From: Malus domestica
Lineage: Eukaryota; Streptophyta; Magnoliopsida; Rosales; Rosaceae
Direction: 5' to 3'
Length of the DNA: 64,000 bases
NCBI RefSeq assembly: GCF_042453785.1
Contig: NC_091667.1
Location: 36,873,501 to 36,937,500 of the forward strand
Both the position numbers and the translations under genes were made by a program. The stretch's first letter is position 1, and every line of letters starts with the position of its first letter. Below are positions 23,198 to 36,689 of the stretch, piece by piece. The notes beneath the pieces are model-generated. The model worked only from the letters and a program-made list of their open reading frames with translations, had not been told where the DNA came from and searched no databases.

Positions 23198-26100
23198 TCA
23201 AGAAATCCTCCCATAGTCCTTTCTTCCTCGGGATGCAGGTGGAATGCTAGTGACGGGATGACTGGCTCTATGCCCTACAATAGAGTGCCACAATTAGTTT
23301 AAATGTTCTCAGCTCCCCAAAACCCTCCATTCAATCCCCCCGTCTCCCATAAAGACATCATATAGCTTGGCATATTTTTTTACTAGGAAGATAGCAACAA
23401 AGGATAGTGGAAGGTAGGAGTGGCTTATGATGTGAAGTCAGAAAGTACCCCATGACATGCCATTGCTGAATGAGCTATTTCCCGGAGAATGTGGGCCTCC
23501 AGAGTTAAAATTGGGAGAAGGGGGCTGCATCTTCATGTGATTCCAATCATTACCACGAGAATTGGTGGGTCGTCCGTGATTTGACCGCTGATATTGCTGT
23601 CCCAAGCGGCTTGGAGAATTTTGTGATATATGAGGCATGAAATGAGAAGGTTTCGACAAACGCGCGCATCCAGCAAGTGGTTCAGTAGTTGAAGGAGGGC
23701 TACCCACCTCTACATGTGGATAAGATTGAATGGGTCCATTTTGTCTGAAAAGATGGTAGACGATTGTAATCAAAATCAAGCTAGGACAAAGAAATAAGAT
23801 ACGACAAGAATGACCTCTGTTCCAAAACACAGGGATGGAGATGTGTCAATTGTAATCTTCTGACTATCTCATAAGGAGAATTGTTTACTATTAGAAACCT
23901 CCATATTAATTGCACATAACGCAATAAAACATTTTGCAATGGAAACATTTGAATATATTATTACACATCCATCCATGTGTTTTAAAAGTTTACCGAAGAC
24001 TGCGTAAGGTTTCTGCAGTATATGCTTTCACATAAAAATTTAAGATGAGGAAAACAAGGTGTGTAAATATCTTGTTGGGGATCCATCCACGTCTTAAAGT
24101 TACTACATACTGCGTCAGTTATGTGGAATATGCTAGTATACATACAATTCCTGTTGACAAAAACAACCATGTAGATTTGTTGAACTTGCTAACATAATTT
24201 CAGAGCAACTAAGTGAATAAACTTGGTAGATGATACAACTTACCGTTGAAAGGATGGACCTGAGCTTGAATTTGGCACACGGTTAAATCTTCCGGACCCA
24301 ACCAATGTTTCTGCAGAACCAAGATGCATGCCTTGGCTGAACTCAGCAGTAAGGCAACTTACATCCGAACCATCTTCTTGCAGAAGAAGTTCATCACTGG
24401 AATGAGAATGGAAAGACAGAAAAAAAGAATACACATCAAATTCTAAACAAATATGAGGATAATAGATGACGACAAGTAAACCATCTTCTTGAGCTAATTC
24501 CAGTGAAGAAGCCCAATAAACTGTCAGCAAATTGGCATTCAATTTAATATGCTGCTAAATAGTGGATACTACCATCACGGTCAATGTATGGATAAACCCA
24601 ATAATGGTTTGCTTAACCATGCCCAAACAATGCAATAATTTTGTACCGTATCATTCTTAAAATGCACTCGTTGGAAAAGTGAATGATTATCATGACTGGA
24701 GTAATTATAGGTTAAGAGATCATATAGGTCATTATGAATTACAATGAAGTAAGGCCATTATGGGTAACAAAAACCATTACCCAAGCTATGGTCATTACCA
24801 ACCAACCATGCATCATGGGACTAAGTCTAACAGTTGGTCCCACTTCTTTCAGTTATCTGGTATACTGAGTTACAAAACTACCATCATATAGGGTCATATT
24901 GACTTTCATCATCTATTAATGAAAGAAAATGCAGCACACTCATGGGAATCAGAATACCTTTGAGTAGCAATAAAAAAAAACAGTCCGTTTACCTATAGTT
25001 GGGATCCCAATCCCCAGGATCAGGCAACGATGGGTTAGCCTCAGCCTTTTCATGAGCCACTCCTGTGGTCATTGGGAATTTCATAGGGGAACCAACTGCG
25101 ATGGAAGCTGGCATGTTCTGGGCTAAGTAACCAGCAGAAATACCACTGCTTCCTCTCTGCTGCTTCCAGCTTCCAGCATTCGAGCTTAAATGCAAATGTG
25201 ATGGTGAACTACCTAGTATTTGAGAGTTCCCCTCAGCTTGGCTAGAACTGGTGCCATCAGTAGCTTGCCCTTGCCAATGTGTTGATGAACTTTCTTGAGT
25301 TTGAGAACCTCCAGGATATCCCCAACTTTTTCGTCTATTGAACTGGCTAACTGCGGCCATCTTTCCCAAAGGTGATCCATGACAATTGCCCCTTGCTGGA
25401 GAAGTTGGACCATAATGTCCTGGAGAGCCAGCAGAAACTTGACTGTAGGAGTTTGGTGGAGTAAATTGTGAAGGACTAGTGCCTAGAGGTAGTGGAGCAA
25501 AGCTTCCTGCTGAAGGACTCATACCAAGTCCATTTCCATGTGAATACTGAACAATTCTCCGTCTTGCATCTGGACTACTTCCAAGCATTGATACATTACC
25601 TTGCGCGTGCATGTTCATCCCAGAAGGGCCAACTGGTGAATAATAAGCAAACATATTACTAGTATCTCCGTAACTTCCATAGCTGCTTCCTAGTCCGGTA
25701 CCATCATTATAGCTACCATGGCTTCCTACACTGCCATAGCTATTAGCATGTGCATATGGAACCACCTGAAAATGTGGGTTGCTATGAATGGAGACCCTAT
25801 TTCTACCTGGAATCTGCAAAAGAACAAATATAGTTATAGCTGAGATGATGAATGAAGAATGGACAGCCAAAAAATAGAAACGATTCAGCTTACATTAGGG
25901 GATAAACCAGCAGCAAACCAATGTCCACCACCAGGATGATGGTCCACCCTTATGTTTTGAGAAACAGGCTAAGGGAAGAGAAGATGACAAGAAGGATAAA
26001 GACAAAGAAGAAGAGAGAGAAAAAGCAGTTAGTAATATCACCTGCAGAATTTCTAATGCAGCCAATAACTAACTACTGTAACAAGCAACCTAGTCCTGGA

Positions 26101-29100
26101 CGATTTGTCAAAAGTATGGATGACTAGATAAGAAAAATAGGTAAAGATTTAACAGCCAAAATTAATAGGTAAAAACCAATTGCACAAACAAATACTAAAA
26201 AGAACTCAGGATCTAGGACAAGGTCATCCTCATAATTCGTTATGGGACTCATAAGCATTTTTGCAGATGTGAAATAACAGCTGGAGTATAAAACCAATTT
26301 AAAATCAACTTTTCATTATTACCGTGCATTTCGTCACCAAGTATATACATATATATGTGTGTATGTAATATGTATGTACACAAATTACATCTGATCGAGG
26401 ACTAAGGAATATGCATAATATACGGAAACCCAACACATAATCAATGTATCAATTTAAAAGAAATCCAAGCACAATTACATTGGATATCTAGGTCTGGCTT
26501 GACATGTCTAACGTCTTCCACACAGTTGGATTAAGTCACAGTCCATCCATATAAACTATGAACGAAGCTTTATGAGAAGGTTTAAATAGTTCGTATGTGG
26601 GTTTACTTACCATGTGAGGGGTCTCTGAGGGAGGTTTATAAGGGTGTGTAAAAGGTTCCCCCGTAACAAAAGGGTGTTTTGAAGCCTGCAGGTACAAGTT
26701 TAACTCACAAATCCATTTCCAAGTAACTACTTTTGTGCTATATTAGAAATAAAACAGCAGAGAAGACAATTAAACAACCTGAAAGGGTGACCAGCGTTTT
26801 GCAGGATCAAACTCTACGAGTCCCCTCAAAAAATCAACCAAAGCTAGTCGTATTTGAGTTTCTGCACATATTTGATACCACCCAACAGCATTAGTAACTT
26901 CAATAAAAGAAACTAGTTATGATTCATGAATTAAGTCGAACTGTTCCAGTGTTGTCAGCTTTGAACATTCAAAAGCATAAAGCAAACCTTTAACCATGTC
27001 TTCCTTAGGCAAGTTCTTCCTATACGGATAGCTTGTAACAATTTCTTCAAGCTTCATATGATTAAAATACTCTTTCCCAGTTGATGGCCTTTTCAATTCT
27101 CTCTGAACAGAAACCAGTGACCGTAAGAACTAAACCAAAAATATTAAACAGTGATTAAAACTAAACAAAAACAGGAGGGGAGGGGAGGGGTATAGTGCTC
27201 CTCACTTTTTTCTCTTTTCTCTATCTATATGATCTCTTTTTCCTAATATCATTTTCATATTCCAAAAACTTTATATTTTTGACACTTACAGCTTCATATT
27301 CTGCTTCTGTTAATGCTTGATAAGCACTTTTTCTATTTGCAGAATGTTCCCCATTCTCCACATTGTGCACACTCCGAATGCACTTAAAGAACTTGCTTGT
27401 GTTTTTTGCCTCCTTAAGTACATAATCTGGGGGTTGCCCTCTGCAACATGTTAACCATACATAAAAATGTGTTTGAAAATTGCGTCTAAAAAAATGACAA
27501 AACTACCTTTTTTAAATAATAATTCTGAGAAAGTGACAACCAATAACTGTGTTAATATCATCTTATAGAGAAAAAGTGATAAAATTCACCGTTAGAAACC
27601 AGTTACAGGTCAAGAAACAGCAAATTGTAGACTCCAAGGCTTTAGCTACTGGTAACTCATTAAACAGCGAATTGTCTGCATAGAAAATCTCAAATCACCA
27701 AATGGTCCCTTCTCCCCTCACCACTTCCTTCCCAGGGGAAATACCTACCAATAATCTATTGGAGGCTAGTTGGACATGAAGTTCAAACTGTGGCTCTAAA
27801 TCAATTGGTGGCTAAAATTTAGGGAAAAGATGGCGGTTTGGGATATTCATGTGCCAAACAAATATTAACTTTGGAAACTCCAGTAACGACGGACGTCGAG
27901 TTTACACTTTCACTAGGCTAATTTTTGTTGTGTGATGGGTGGAAAGAACGAGGAACGATGAATAACAAAGAAAGAAGAGGAGAGTAAGAGCATTCATAAT
28001 ATTAGACATTGAGATAAAGCTTTAAGGTGAATTCTTGATTCAATACTCAATAGAACTAATTTCATAAAGAGGACCAGAATATTAATGTGAACTGTAAACA
28101 ACAATCATGAAAAAGAGGGAAATGATAATGATAGAAGAAGTAAACAAAGAAGATATTTATGAAATCATCCATAGTAGAATGGTGCCTTATAAATTAATGA
28201 ATATAGGTTCCCTTCATAAGAATACTAGTATGAGCATACCCAAGTATTTCAATCATTCGCCTTAGGAGGTCAAATTCTGAAGCTCCTGGGAACAATGGCA
28301 ACCCCAGAAACAATTCGGCGACTATACATCCAAAGGACCACATATCAATAGAAGTAGTATATCTGTCAAGGGTTAAGAACTAGCAAAATACCTCGATATA
28401 ATGAAATATGAATATAAAAACTGGACATAATAAAAACCTCTAACGCAAAGGATACTGATAACCAAGGAGAACTTCAGGAGATCTATAGTAACGACTCTGC
28501 AGAACAAATGAACAACATGCATCTATGAGACGCTCCTCTGAAAGATATGACTTTTATAACCCTTGAAAAAGCAGTAACACAAACCTGAATGTAGGAGTAA
28601 ACAGTTCGATCTTCCATGCAGGCAGATCCAAAGTCAATAATTTTAATTTCTGCTGGCTTAATACTGTTGCTTTCAAGGGAAAGTACTCAATATTAACATG
28701 AAAGAAATCTATCACAAAAATAGCCCAAACTCATCATTAAAAAAACAAAAAAAAAAAAGTCACCTTGTACACAAAAGAATGTTTTCCGGCTTCAGATCAC
28801 AGTGAATTATCCCAGCATCTTTTAACAGAGCCAACCCATGTAGAATCTATTTTAAAGCAAATATTACCCCAAAAAAACGACACAAGAAGGGTTAAGATCT
28901 AGCATCATCAGAGGGGAAAGAAGTTCAAATTCAATTACAAGAAGGAACTACCATACTTGTTTCGAAAACAATTGAACAATGGTCAGGGATAGTCCCCTGA
29001 AATGATTTATCTTGATAAGCTCATACCTGAATGACTTAAAAATGTCAAAAGATGTGCGAGGAAATACTAAAGGCAACAATTAAACAAAAATAAGAGTTCA

Positions 29101-31682
29101 AATGGTGCATCAAGTTACATTGAGTCCAACTACAACTAATTAGGTAGTGTCAATGACTTACAGATTCGTATCAAGCAGTTCAAAGCAAATGCACAAATGA
29201 CGATGATACACAAAGTAATCATATATACGCACAATGTGATGCTTATCCTCAGGATCATATTTCCTATTTAACTGCAAAACAAATGGCAAAGAAAACAGTA
29301 AGAAGTTCTGAAATTGAACATGAGAGTCATACTGAAAAAGAACAGCATTACCGTTGTCAATATGGATACTTCAACCAGGGCTTGTTGATAGTATGCGGGT
29401 TGATTTTTGATGATCTTCACAGCTACGAAGCTGTTGGTCTGTGGAACCCAGCATTTAGCAACCTGGCCAAATGTCCCATGTCCAAGAACATCTTTGACAA
29501 TGTATCTGAAAAGGTAAGGAGAAAGGACCTAAAAACATAATACTAGCAAAGAGGGTCTAAGCTAGTCGGCCACCATGGGAAAGTACAGATAACAACATCC
29601 TTTTGATATCTCTTCTAATTTAATTATACGTTTGCATTTCTGTTTGACTTTCACGTGTGAGACATCATATGAACAAATTTGATGGATTTACAAGTACATA
29701 GTGTGAACAACTAATAGATGCAATTTAAAATACAATGTTAAATTGGAGAACTTATTGCATCAAAAGTTTAATCTAATAGGAAATGGGATCAACAATGTAT
29801 ATTAAGCGGCAAGAGATAGCACATGGACTATGTAACAAACCAGTAAACTGAATGACAGAGAAAAGAAGTAAATCACAAAAACAAACAAGGCTCTGCTACT
29901 ATTTTGCAAAACCAATTGTTTTCACAAGCTAAGCTGATACCAAATGGGCCCAACAATTTATAAGAATCCAATGCACTGACAATGACAGACGTGCATCAAC
30001 CTCAGAGAAGTCTAAAATGGTAACCATGAGGCTGAATCATCAGATAAATAAAATAAAAAGTAAAACTTCTATGGAAGCAGATTAAACAAGCCTAAAGGGA
30101 AATCAGATGAGTTGATGGTCCTGCAATCCTAAACCAAACTAAATATCCAAAAGCTAGAATTAAAGAGAGTTATTCTTCCTCATATGCTCTCCATAAATCA
30201 AAACACTCACAGGTAGGAAATCCTAAACCACTCCAGTACTGGACATGGCTCAACCCAAGAGTTGCATAAGTAGCATAAGAAGTAAATTAGAGTTATGTCT
30301 AGAGAAGATCCAGAAAAAAAAATATGCCAATAGCATATATATGTCTGGTGTAAAGAAAAATCTGAACAACGGTAAGTAAACTCAAGCACAGAAGCTGGAC
30401 ATATGCTAGCCATCTCAATGATTACCATGTTAGCAAAAATATGAATTTTTGACAGAATAAACTTGCCTATATTCAAATTAAATATCAAGAGGACAATCTC
30501 CAATTTTTTGTCTTCATGTTAACAATTCTCAATTTTCCACAAAGCAGTGAAGCAGAAACTAGGAAAAGGTTCCTTAAGAGTCCGTCAACATAGCACAAAA
30601 AAATTAAAGCACAGACAAGAACGAACCTTCGCTGCGTGTCTAGATTAACCAAGACAAAGTTTACAGTCAAAATAAGATCTGAGTTGACATTATCATAGCC
30701 ATCATTAAGTACTCCACTTGACGGGGTGGTCAAATATCTCTTTGGATTCAATTCTTCTGAATACTTAAACTGCGGATTGCATACTTGGTATGTTTCAACT
30801 ATGTCCTTGGTTAGCCTTGCCACAAACTGCATAGCAGAACGTTGTATATCAGAATAATATCTGCTTCAAATCAATTCAATCATTTCAAGTCGAGACATGT
30901 ATACAGAGAACGATATAAATTTGACAAAAGGAGAGAAAAAAAATGCTATATAAGATCATATAAAAAAATATAGCAACTAAAAAACGTTTCCACATTGATG
31001 GTACCACTACTCAGGGATAAGCATAATTCACAGGCTATCCCAGTTAATTGGTGGTACCACTACTCAGGGATAAACATAATTCACAGGCTATCCCCAGTAA
31101 AGTTATAGTATCCCCAGTAAAGTTATAGTATAACAACAACAACATACCATACATTTATGTCACTGACTAACATCAACATCCCTAGGTGGGTGAGGGTACA
31201 TGTCAACCCTCCCAAAGTTAAGAATAGGTCTATGCCCGCTAAATCTCTGTGTACGATTAACTGTTAATCTACTTACTGAAATTTATCTATTGTATTTCAC
31301 ATATCCAGGAAATAATAGCACGAAGAGCTAGTAGTGCATTATTAGAGTAGAGCGCCTCCCAAGCCTTCTCCCAAAAAAGACAAAGACAGTGGGTGGCTAG
31401 CAGACTAAGTCTTCTCTCACCAATGGGAGCTCAATATATAAATATACTCTAATTCTGTAGAAGAAAGCAAGAATTGAAGTGAATGGCTGATTGCACCACT
31501 TAAAAAGTTGCAAGGAAAAATAAAAAAACACTTACGGGTCTCCTGACAAGGACACGCAGACATTGGGATTTGCTGTTGGCAGCTTCATTCTGCGTAAAAT
31601 AAGGATTAAAGGCGAGCTGGCCGGGACGCCACGAAGAGGCAGCGGAGTTTTTGGATTGAGTATTAGGGCTGAGCTCATCCAT
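23198..31682 (-). CDS. YAK1: DYRK-family protein kinase YAK1, 18 exons
   Basis: Dual-specificity kinase of the plant YAK1 group, reported in Arabidopsis to act downstream of TOR in growth, starvation and ABA responses. Exons (complement): 31536-31682, 30627-30826, 29352-29505, 29162-29271, 28957-29026, 28764-28846, 28585-28669, 28456-28496, 28240-28362, 27290-27440, 26988-27102, 26779-26861, 26611-26685, 25894-25968, 24993-25813, 24244-24396, 23449-23744, 23198-23274. They join in phase to 952 residues, like Arabidopsis YAK1 as I recall it. Glycine loop GHGTFG at 124-129, ATP Lys 146 (VAVK), catalytic HCDLKPEN with Asp 244, DFG at 267-269, and the DYRK activation-loop YSY at 279-281 before SRYYRSPE. 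The C-terminal half is Gly/Ser/Asn/Pro-rich and low complexity, with the conserved [10 protein letters not shown] and a short C-terminal exon. All key residues are present. Confidence 0.94.
31000..31130. repeat. Two small tandem duplications in YAK1 intron 1
   Basis: A 42-bp segment beginning GGTACCACTACTCAGGG occurs at 31000 and again at 31053 with one difference. It is followed directly by two copies of a 20-bp unit ending AAGTTATAGTA (31091-31110 and 31111-31130). Both lie in the first YAK1 intron. They look like local slippage or repair duplications. Confidence 0.8.
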
Positions 31683-32589
31683 GGTCCAGACCGAAATAGA
31701 AAATCAAGCTCCAACCCAGAAATCGCCCATCCCCAGAGTCTCTATTGACGAAGATGATGATGGAGATATCGTATACATATACACACAACAAGTACAACAA
31801 CAAGAAAAAGAAACGCACTTTTAGCTATTACTGCAGTAAGGATGATGAATCAGCGATTGGACGGACCTGTTGGATGCTCCAATTAAGCCCAATAAGATTA
31901 AGACCCCACCAACCGATTCCAATCCCATCCTTCATTTCTCAATCCCAGAACATTACGAGCCCATCGCCGCCAGAGGATCCATCAAACTATCTGATGATCC
32001 TGATTCTTCTGAGTTGCCCAATCAAGACGATAAATACGAATAGGATTTCCAGGAGGACAATCTGACCCTAATTGCATACGTTGTACATGAATAAATTTAC
32101 TTATCTTTACTTATCGGGTGATTGTGGCAGATGACCAGGGACGATGATGACAGACAGAAGATGGACGGAATTGCGATTTGGGGCTTACAGCAAAAAGAGC
32201 ATATAGACATTAGGAATTGTGTTGTGTGAAGAAGCCACCGTCTTTCCTCTTTCTTTTTATTAATTTCTTGGGTAAATCTTAATTTATTACCTGAAATTTC
32301 TTGGTTTTTAACTTTTCATAATTCAAGTTTTTTTTTTTTTATCACAATACTTAAATAATAATTTTGACACTTTTATACATTTATTAAACTTTTTGTTAAA
32401 ATAATTGTTAAATTGTGATGTGGTTCACGTGAACAATAACTGAGCGTCAAATGTCAATCTGGATTCATATAGATATTAAAACAATTAAAAATTAAAAGTG
32501 AAAACATAAATAATTTAAAAAGTTGTTCGCCTCCTAGATGGTCGAGGTTCAATCTCACCCCCTACGTCATCTTCCCCCGTTATACAACT
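31683..32589. other. YAK1 5' flank
   Basis: Holds the YAK1 5' UTR and promoter on the minus strand. Plus-strand reading frames here are antisense and show no family resemblance. AT-rich from about 32270. Confidence 0.45.
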
Positions 32590-32937
32590 CCATTTCCTGC
32601 CGCTTGACCCTAGCTCGGCCCACAACACGGCCAATAACTCATTACTGCCATCTCCAACCGACCCGGCCAAAGGGCTATAAGGTTAAAAATAGCTTCAAAT
32701 GACACGAAAACTGTCTCTAACTGAGGGCTAGGCCAAATGGCTTGTGGGCCCCAACATGCCAAAACCACCAAATAAGGCCAACCGGCTGGCCTAAAAGAGC
32801 TAGCCAGCCAGCCCTGGGTCGGCCCAAATTTTAAACTCCAACGACTACATGGCGTTAGCATGACACCAGGTTACCGTTGGAATTGAATTTTTTTTTTTGG
32901 GACAAATTTAAAAAATAAAAAATTCTAATTTTTTTCC

Positions 32938-32945
32938 TATAAATA
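32938..32945 (+). promoter_or_regulatory. TATA box of a transposon ORF1
   Basis: TATAAATA followed by CT-rich leader sequence and, about 140 bp on, the ATG at 33079. Inferred to be the old promoter of the PIF/Harbinger-type ORF1 remnant. Confidence 0.4.
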
Positions 32946-33078
32946 CGAATACCTAAGCCATTTCTCACATAATTTTCACCATTCCATACTATCTTACTTC
33001 ATTTTATTTTAGTTCTTCACATTCTATTCTCTTACCTCTTCCAATAATCTTTTCTTCAATTTTTTCAATAATTTTCAA

Positions 33079-33530
33079 ATGGCCACATTTGCAATGAAAG
33101 ATAGGGTTGGAACGGAAAAGAAGATGAAGCTCTTTGCAGGGTTTATAGATGGGTCTCAGAAGATAGTGTGAGGGGAGTTCTTAAACAAGTGAAGGTGTTT
33201 GGACTTGTACGTTCAAAAAGTACTATGAATTCTACGAAGGCACTACTCCACCGAAATACCGAAACCACGAGAGTTGTTCTTCAAGATGGAAAAAACTTAT
33301 TCATCCAAGTTTGAATAAATGGCATCAAGCAGTGTTAAAGGCAGGAAATAGACATGAAAGCGGAGCCAATTACTACGAATGAGTAAGTGTTTTCACGAGT
33401 TATTTTAAATATTTAATTATATTACATTTAATTTCATAAATTAATTTCCTTTAATTTTTGTAATTATATTTTCTAGATATGCCAAGCAGAGGAATTGTAT
33501 ATGGATGACAACTTTTTAATAGATGTATGA
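33079..33530 (+). pseudogene. PIF/Harbinger-type ORF1 (Myb/SANT-like) remnant
   Basis: Fragments of one protein in shifting frames. Near 33136-33190 the frame reads DEALCRVYRWVSEDSVRGV. From 33185 another frame reads TSEGVWTCTFKKYYEFYEGT and on to SSRWKKLIHPSLNKWHQAV and RHESGANYYE, ending in TGA at 33380-33382. A GTAAGT donor follows and a TTCTAG acceptor ends at 33476. After it comes ICQAEELYMDDNFLIDV, stopping at 33528-33530. The order (trihelix/Myb-like domain, intron, QAEELY) is what I recall for plant PIF/Harbinger ORF1 proteins, often annotated as GST T3-like or NAM-associated. At least one frameshift and one stop make it dead. No transposase ORF2 is nearby. Confidence 0.5.
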
Positions 33531-33690
33531 AATTGCCCCAAAATTATCACTTTAGGTACTAGACATGGATAAAAAACTTAATGTATGAAATGTTGAAAAC
33601 CAAGAAACTTCAAGATAGTAAATTAAGAATTACCCTTAGTTTTTTTTACTAAGTTGTAAATATTACAAAGTCATAAATCAAGAAGAAAGG

Positions 33691-34381
33691 TGACACGCCC
33701 CGATCTCGATGTCCGAAGGACAACGGGATGACCACTTGCTGGCCAACACCCAAGGGTGACGCAAGCCATTTGATGAATGGATATGCTGAGAACATGAGGA
33801 ACATGCATAAAAATTTCGTGCGTAACCACGCAATATAGTATTCAAGTATAAACCTTAATAAAATATAATAATTAATTGCCAACAATTTAAAAGTGATAAT
33901 GCATGACATGTTCAGAGCATACTACTAATTCAAAATACAAGCGGAAGGAATATTTGAAAGTGGGATTACAAGAGATGTCCTATGTAGAGAGAATGACACA
34001 AATTCACTAATATGAAAATGCCTTGTAGCTCAGGTCGTATGCCTCGTTCTTAGGTCTTGATGGGCGTGCAAAACAAAACATGAGTGGATGAAGTTTATAT
34101 ATATGTAATACTAAAACAATTATGCTTCAACGTACTAACCCCCAGTTTTAGAAAACTCATATAACATAATAAGTAATAAGTTTTTTGAAAATCCTAGCAT
34201 GCCATAAAACCTTCATAAAACATATATTGTATATAGTGTGCTGAGTAGTAGTATCACAATTGCCTGAAGGCACTACATTGCCTGCCCGAATGCATATATA
34301 TCTTCTGCCAAAAGGCATTACATCGCCCGCCCGAAGGCATATAATTCTTCCGTCCGAAGGCACTACATCGCTTGCCCGAAA

Positions 34382-34418
<37 letters not shown>

Positions 34419-34600
34419 ACTAAGTGAGCACAGAAAAATCATGAACATAATCTTTACAAAATATATATCATCGGAGCTCAATACCTCAAACATCATATCA
34501 TAAATCATAGGAGCGTTCTAGCTTAAATCATCATCATAAACCATGTTCATAAGTGTATATATATAATCGTAAATATTTCAAAGAACATAAATCCGATAAA
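33691..34600 (-). mobile_element. Chromovirus LTR, 3' part (minus strand)
   Basis: The plus strand begins TGACACGCCCCGATC, the reverse of a GGGGCGTGTCA LTR end. The reverse complement aligns with the plus-strand LTR at 47130-47800 and 52724-52891 (shared: ACTCATGTTTTGTTTTGC, TTATCACTTTTAAATTGTTG, ATATTGCGTGGTTACG). It lies downstream, in the minus sense, of the pol fragment at 34601-34833. It is therefore the 3' LTR of that older element, with pol end and LTR start deleted. It includes a TA microsatellite. Confidence 0.65.
34384..34417. repeat. (TA)n microsatellite
   Basis: Run of about 17 TA units inside the decayed LTR at 33691-34600. Confidence 0.85.
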
Positions 34601-34833
34601 GCATGATATTTCATAAATCACCAATCTCATACTCACTATCCCTAGAATGTTGGTTAGCGATGCTCTTTTGTCGATCTTGCTCCATCTTCAAATTCTTTTT
34701 TATCAATTAGATGTTAGCATTAGTGATGTCGAAATTTTTTGGCCCCACTAATACCTGCTCACCGACCTCAGTCCAGCACAGTGGTGTTTGGCACGTCCTT
34801 CCATACATACAGTGCTTTAAAAGGTGTCATGCA
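34601..34833 (-). pseudogene. pol: Chromovirus pol fragment, downstream of integrase core (part 2 of a split gene)
   Basis: On the minus strand this reads from GMTPFKALY, across a frameshift, to PLCWTEVGEQVLVGP, and after a stop to KMEQDRQKS...EYEIGDL. These are the blocks that follow the integrase DDE core in plant Tekay/Del-type chromoviruses. The first codons complete the sentence begun at 45089: on that side the frame ends EFAYNNSYHSSIGM. The two halves are separated by the 10.3 kb element 34834-45088. Stops and frameshifts show long decay before or after the split. Confidence 0.8.
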
Positions 34834-36277
34834 TGTCACGTCCCAATCACGACATAGGTTCATGATCGACAGGTGATGTCAACAAATACCCGTATCTCTG
34901 ACATACCCTGCCTCCGGTATATGTACAAAGCCTAATTCAATACTCGAATTGCTTTACAATTTTTGTATACTTTATGGCTGCATCTAACCTCCTCGTTAGA
35001 TTGCCTACGTACCCTCATTTAGGATCAAGCCATTCGTAGTTCATCTCTCACGAAATCAGACATGTATCACACTGAGTTTAAGCAGAAAAACATAGCATTC
35101 CTCGATCATTTATTAGAACATGACCAACATAAAATTTCTGGACTCAGGGCTACATAGCAAACCCCCATGAAGAATCACGATTTCTCTTCCATCCAACAAA
35201 TAAATCATTATGTCTCAACATGATATCGCAATTCACAACATATATCATATTAAAGAATTGACGAAGCACAAACCGTTCTCTAGCTACATTAGTTAACTAA
35301 TTTGATCAAAATACTAACAATCATTTTCATATCTTCTAAATTTATACTTTATTAAATCATAATCGAATCGTAGAAAATCCCGAAGGAGTCACCCAGACGT
35401 CCAACATCTTTTCTGACTCAATTCACAAGATTATTGAAACCATTGTCACAATATATATATATATATATATATATAATTAAGGCTAGAGTAACACAGATAG
35501 GCCAAGCCTACTTCTCCAAATAATGAGATTTTAGACCACTCCACGAAATCCCACAACCTCGAGTTCCTGACCACTCAACGGAACCAAACTAAAAATGATT
35601 GCCTATCAAATGTACCAAGTACAACTAATCATCATCACCTCTAGAATGGTGATTAAGGGTGATGGTGAATGGTGATACTCACCGGAATGACAAATTGCTG
35701 TCGAGAACCTCCGGTTCTCCAGTGGAGTTCTACCTGAATTAGACCTTAAAAACCCTTGATTTTTGGTGGAGATGGAAGGAGGAAGGTAGCTGAGTAGGTT
35801 GCAGGTGATGAATGGGTGAAAAACGCGTGAAAAATGAAGGATTTTGGCCTGAAATTGGCTGGGTCAAAACCTTTTTTTGTTTTTTTTGTGGGTGCATGGG
35901 TTGACAAATGGGGGGGGGGGGATCATTTCCCTCATTTTCTTTTCTTCTCTCGCCACTCCCATGGCTTTCTCTTTTTTTTTTTTTTTTTTTTTTTTATAGC
36001 AACACAACTTCAAACGTCCGTAACTATACTGTTATAATTCGGACTCGCAAACGGCTTTCGCCTATGCGTTCGTGACTTTGAGACCTATTCGAAAACGTTA
36101 CTTGTGACCTCGAAAGGTCAACGAGTAAATAATAATTTTCCAAACTTCACTCTTCGTAACTAGTTTAATTGAAATCTAATTTCAAATAAATTAATATAAA
36201 TTCTCGAAAAATAATATAAATCTCAATAATACAAATACGTAGATTATAACAGTGAAATTCAAGAATGAGATTTCACA
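34834..36277 (-). repeat. 3' LTR of the LARD-like element, internally deleted
   Basis: Aligns with 42848-45088 at both ends. It lacks the stretch corresponding to about 43645-44505; the junction is near 35648, where CTAGAATG jumps to GTGATTAAGGGTGATGG. It contains a (TA)n run at 35453-35475 and G and T homopolymers. Confidence 0.8.
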
Positions 36278-36291
36278 TTCTTCCCCCCCTA
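36278..36291 (-). other. Polypurine tract
   Basis: The plus strand TTCTTCCCCCCCTA is the reverse of a G-rich purine tract abutting the 3' LTR, as expected for second-strand priming. Confidence 0.65.
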
Positions 36292-36689
36292 AAAAAATTT
36301 CGTCCTTAAAATTTCAGTATCAATTTCATATTCACCAATGCCACATATTTAACAGATAACGATGCCAGAATGGCATTCACACTTTCATTATACTTGAATT
36401 TAACTATCATCAAGTTCGACAACATCGAACCACAACTCACAATTTCAATTATCCTCGTTTCAAGACAATCTCAACACAAAATCTTGGTACAAGCACAAAG
36501 AATGCCACATTTAATAAGAATTCATCAATATACTCATGATTCTGGCAACCAAACCAACCAAATTTATAATTACAACTTTCCCCATCATTCCATTTATAGT
36601 GAATAAAATCATAACCTTAGTCTACGAGTTTATTCAAGCTCAAAATAAATAAATTAACGGATTGATCATCATGATTCTCACCCATATAC

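Noticed and set aside
1130..31682. MEX1, SIG1 and YAK1 as a functional co-regulated cluster (all minus strand, carbon/plastid/TOR theme)
   Set aside because: They are separated by 10 kb of retrotransposon and several kb of repeats, and each has its own promoter region. Shared strand and theme are easily coincidence.
31745..32065. Plus-strand 106-codon ORF upstream of YAK1
   Set aside because: It lies antisense to the expected YAK1 5' leader, has low-complexity Lys/Tyr/Ser content and no recognisable domain.
21570..35475. Several (TA)n runs considered as possible matrix-attachment or origin elements
   Set aside because: They are ordinary microsatellites; nothing else in the sequence supports an origin or attachment role.
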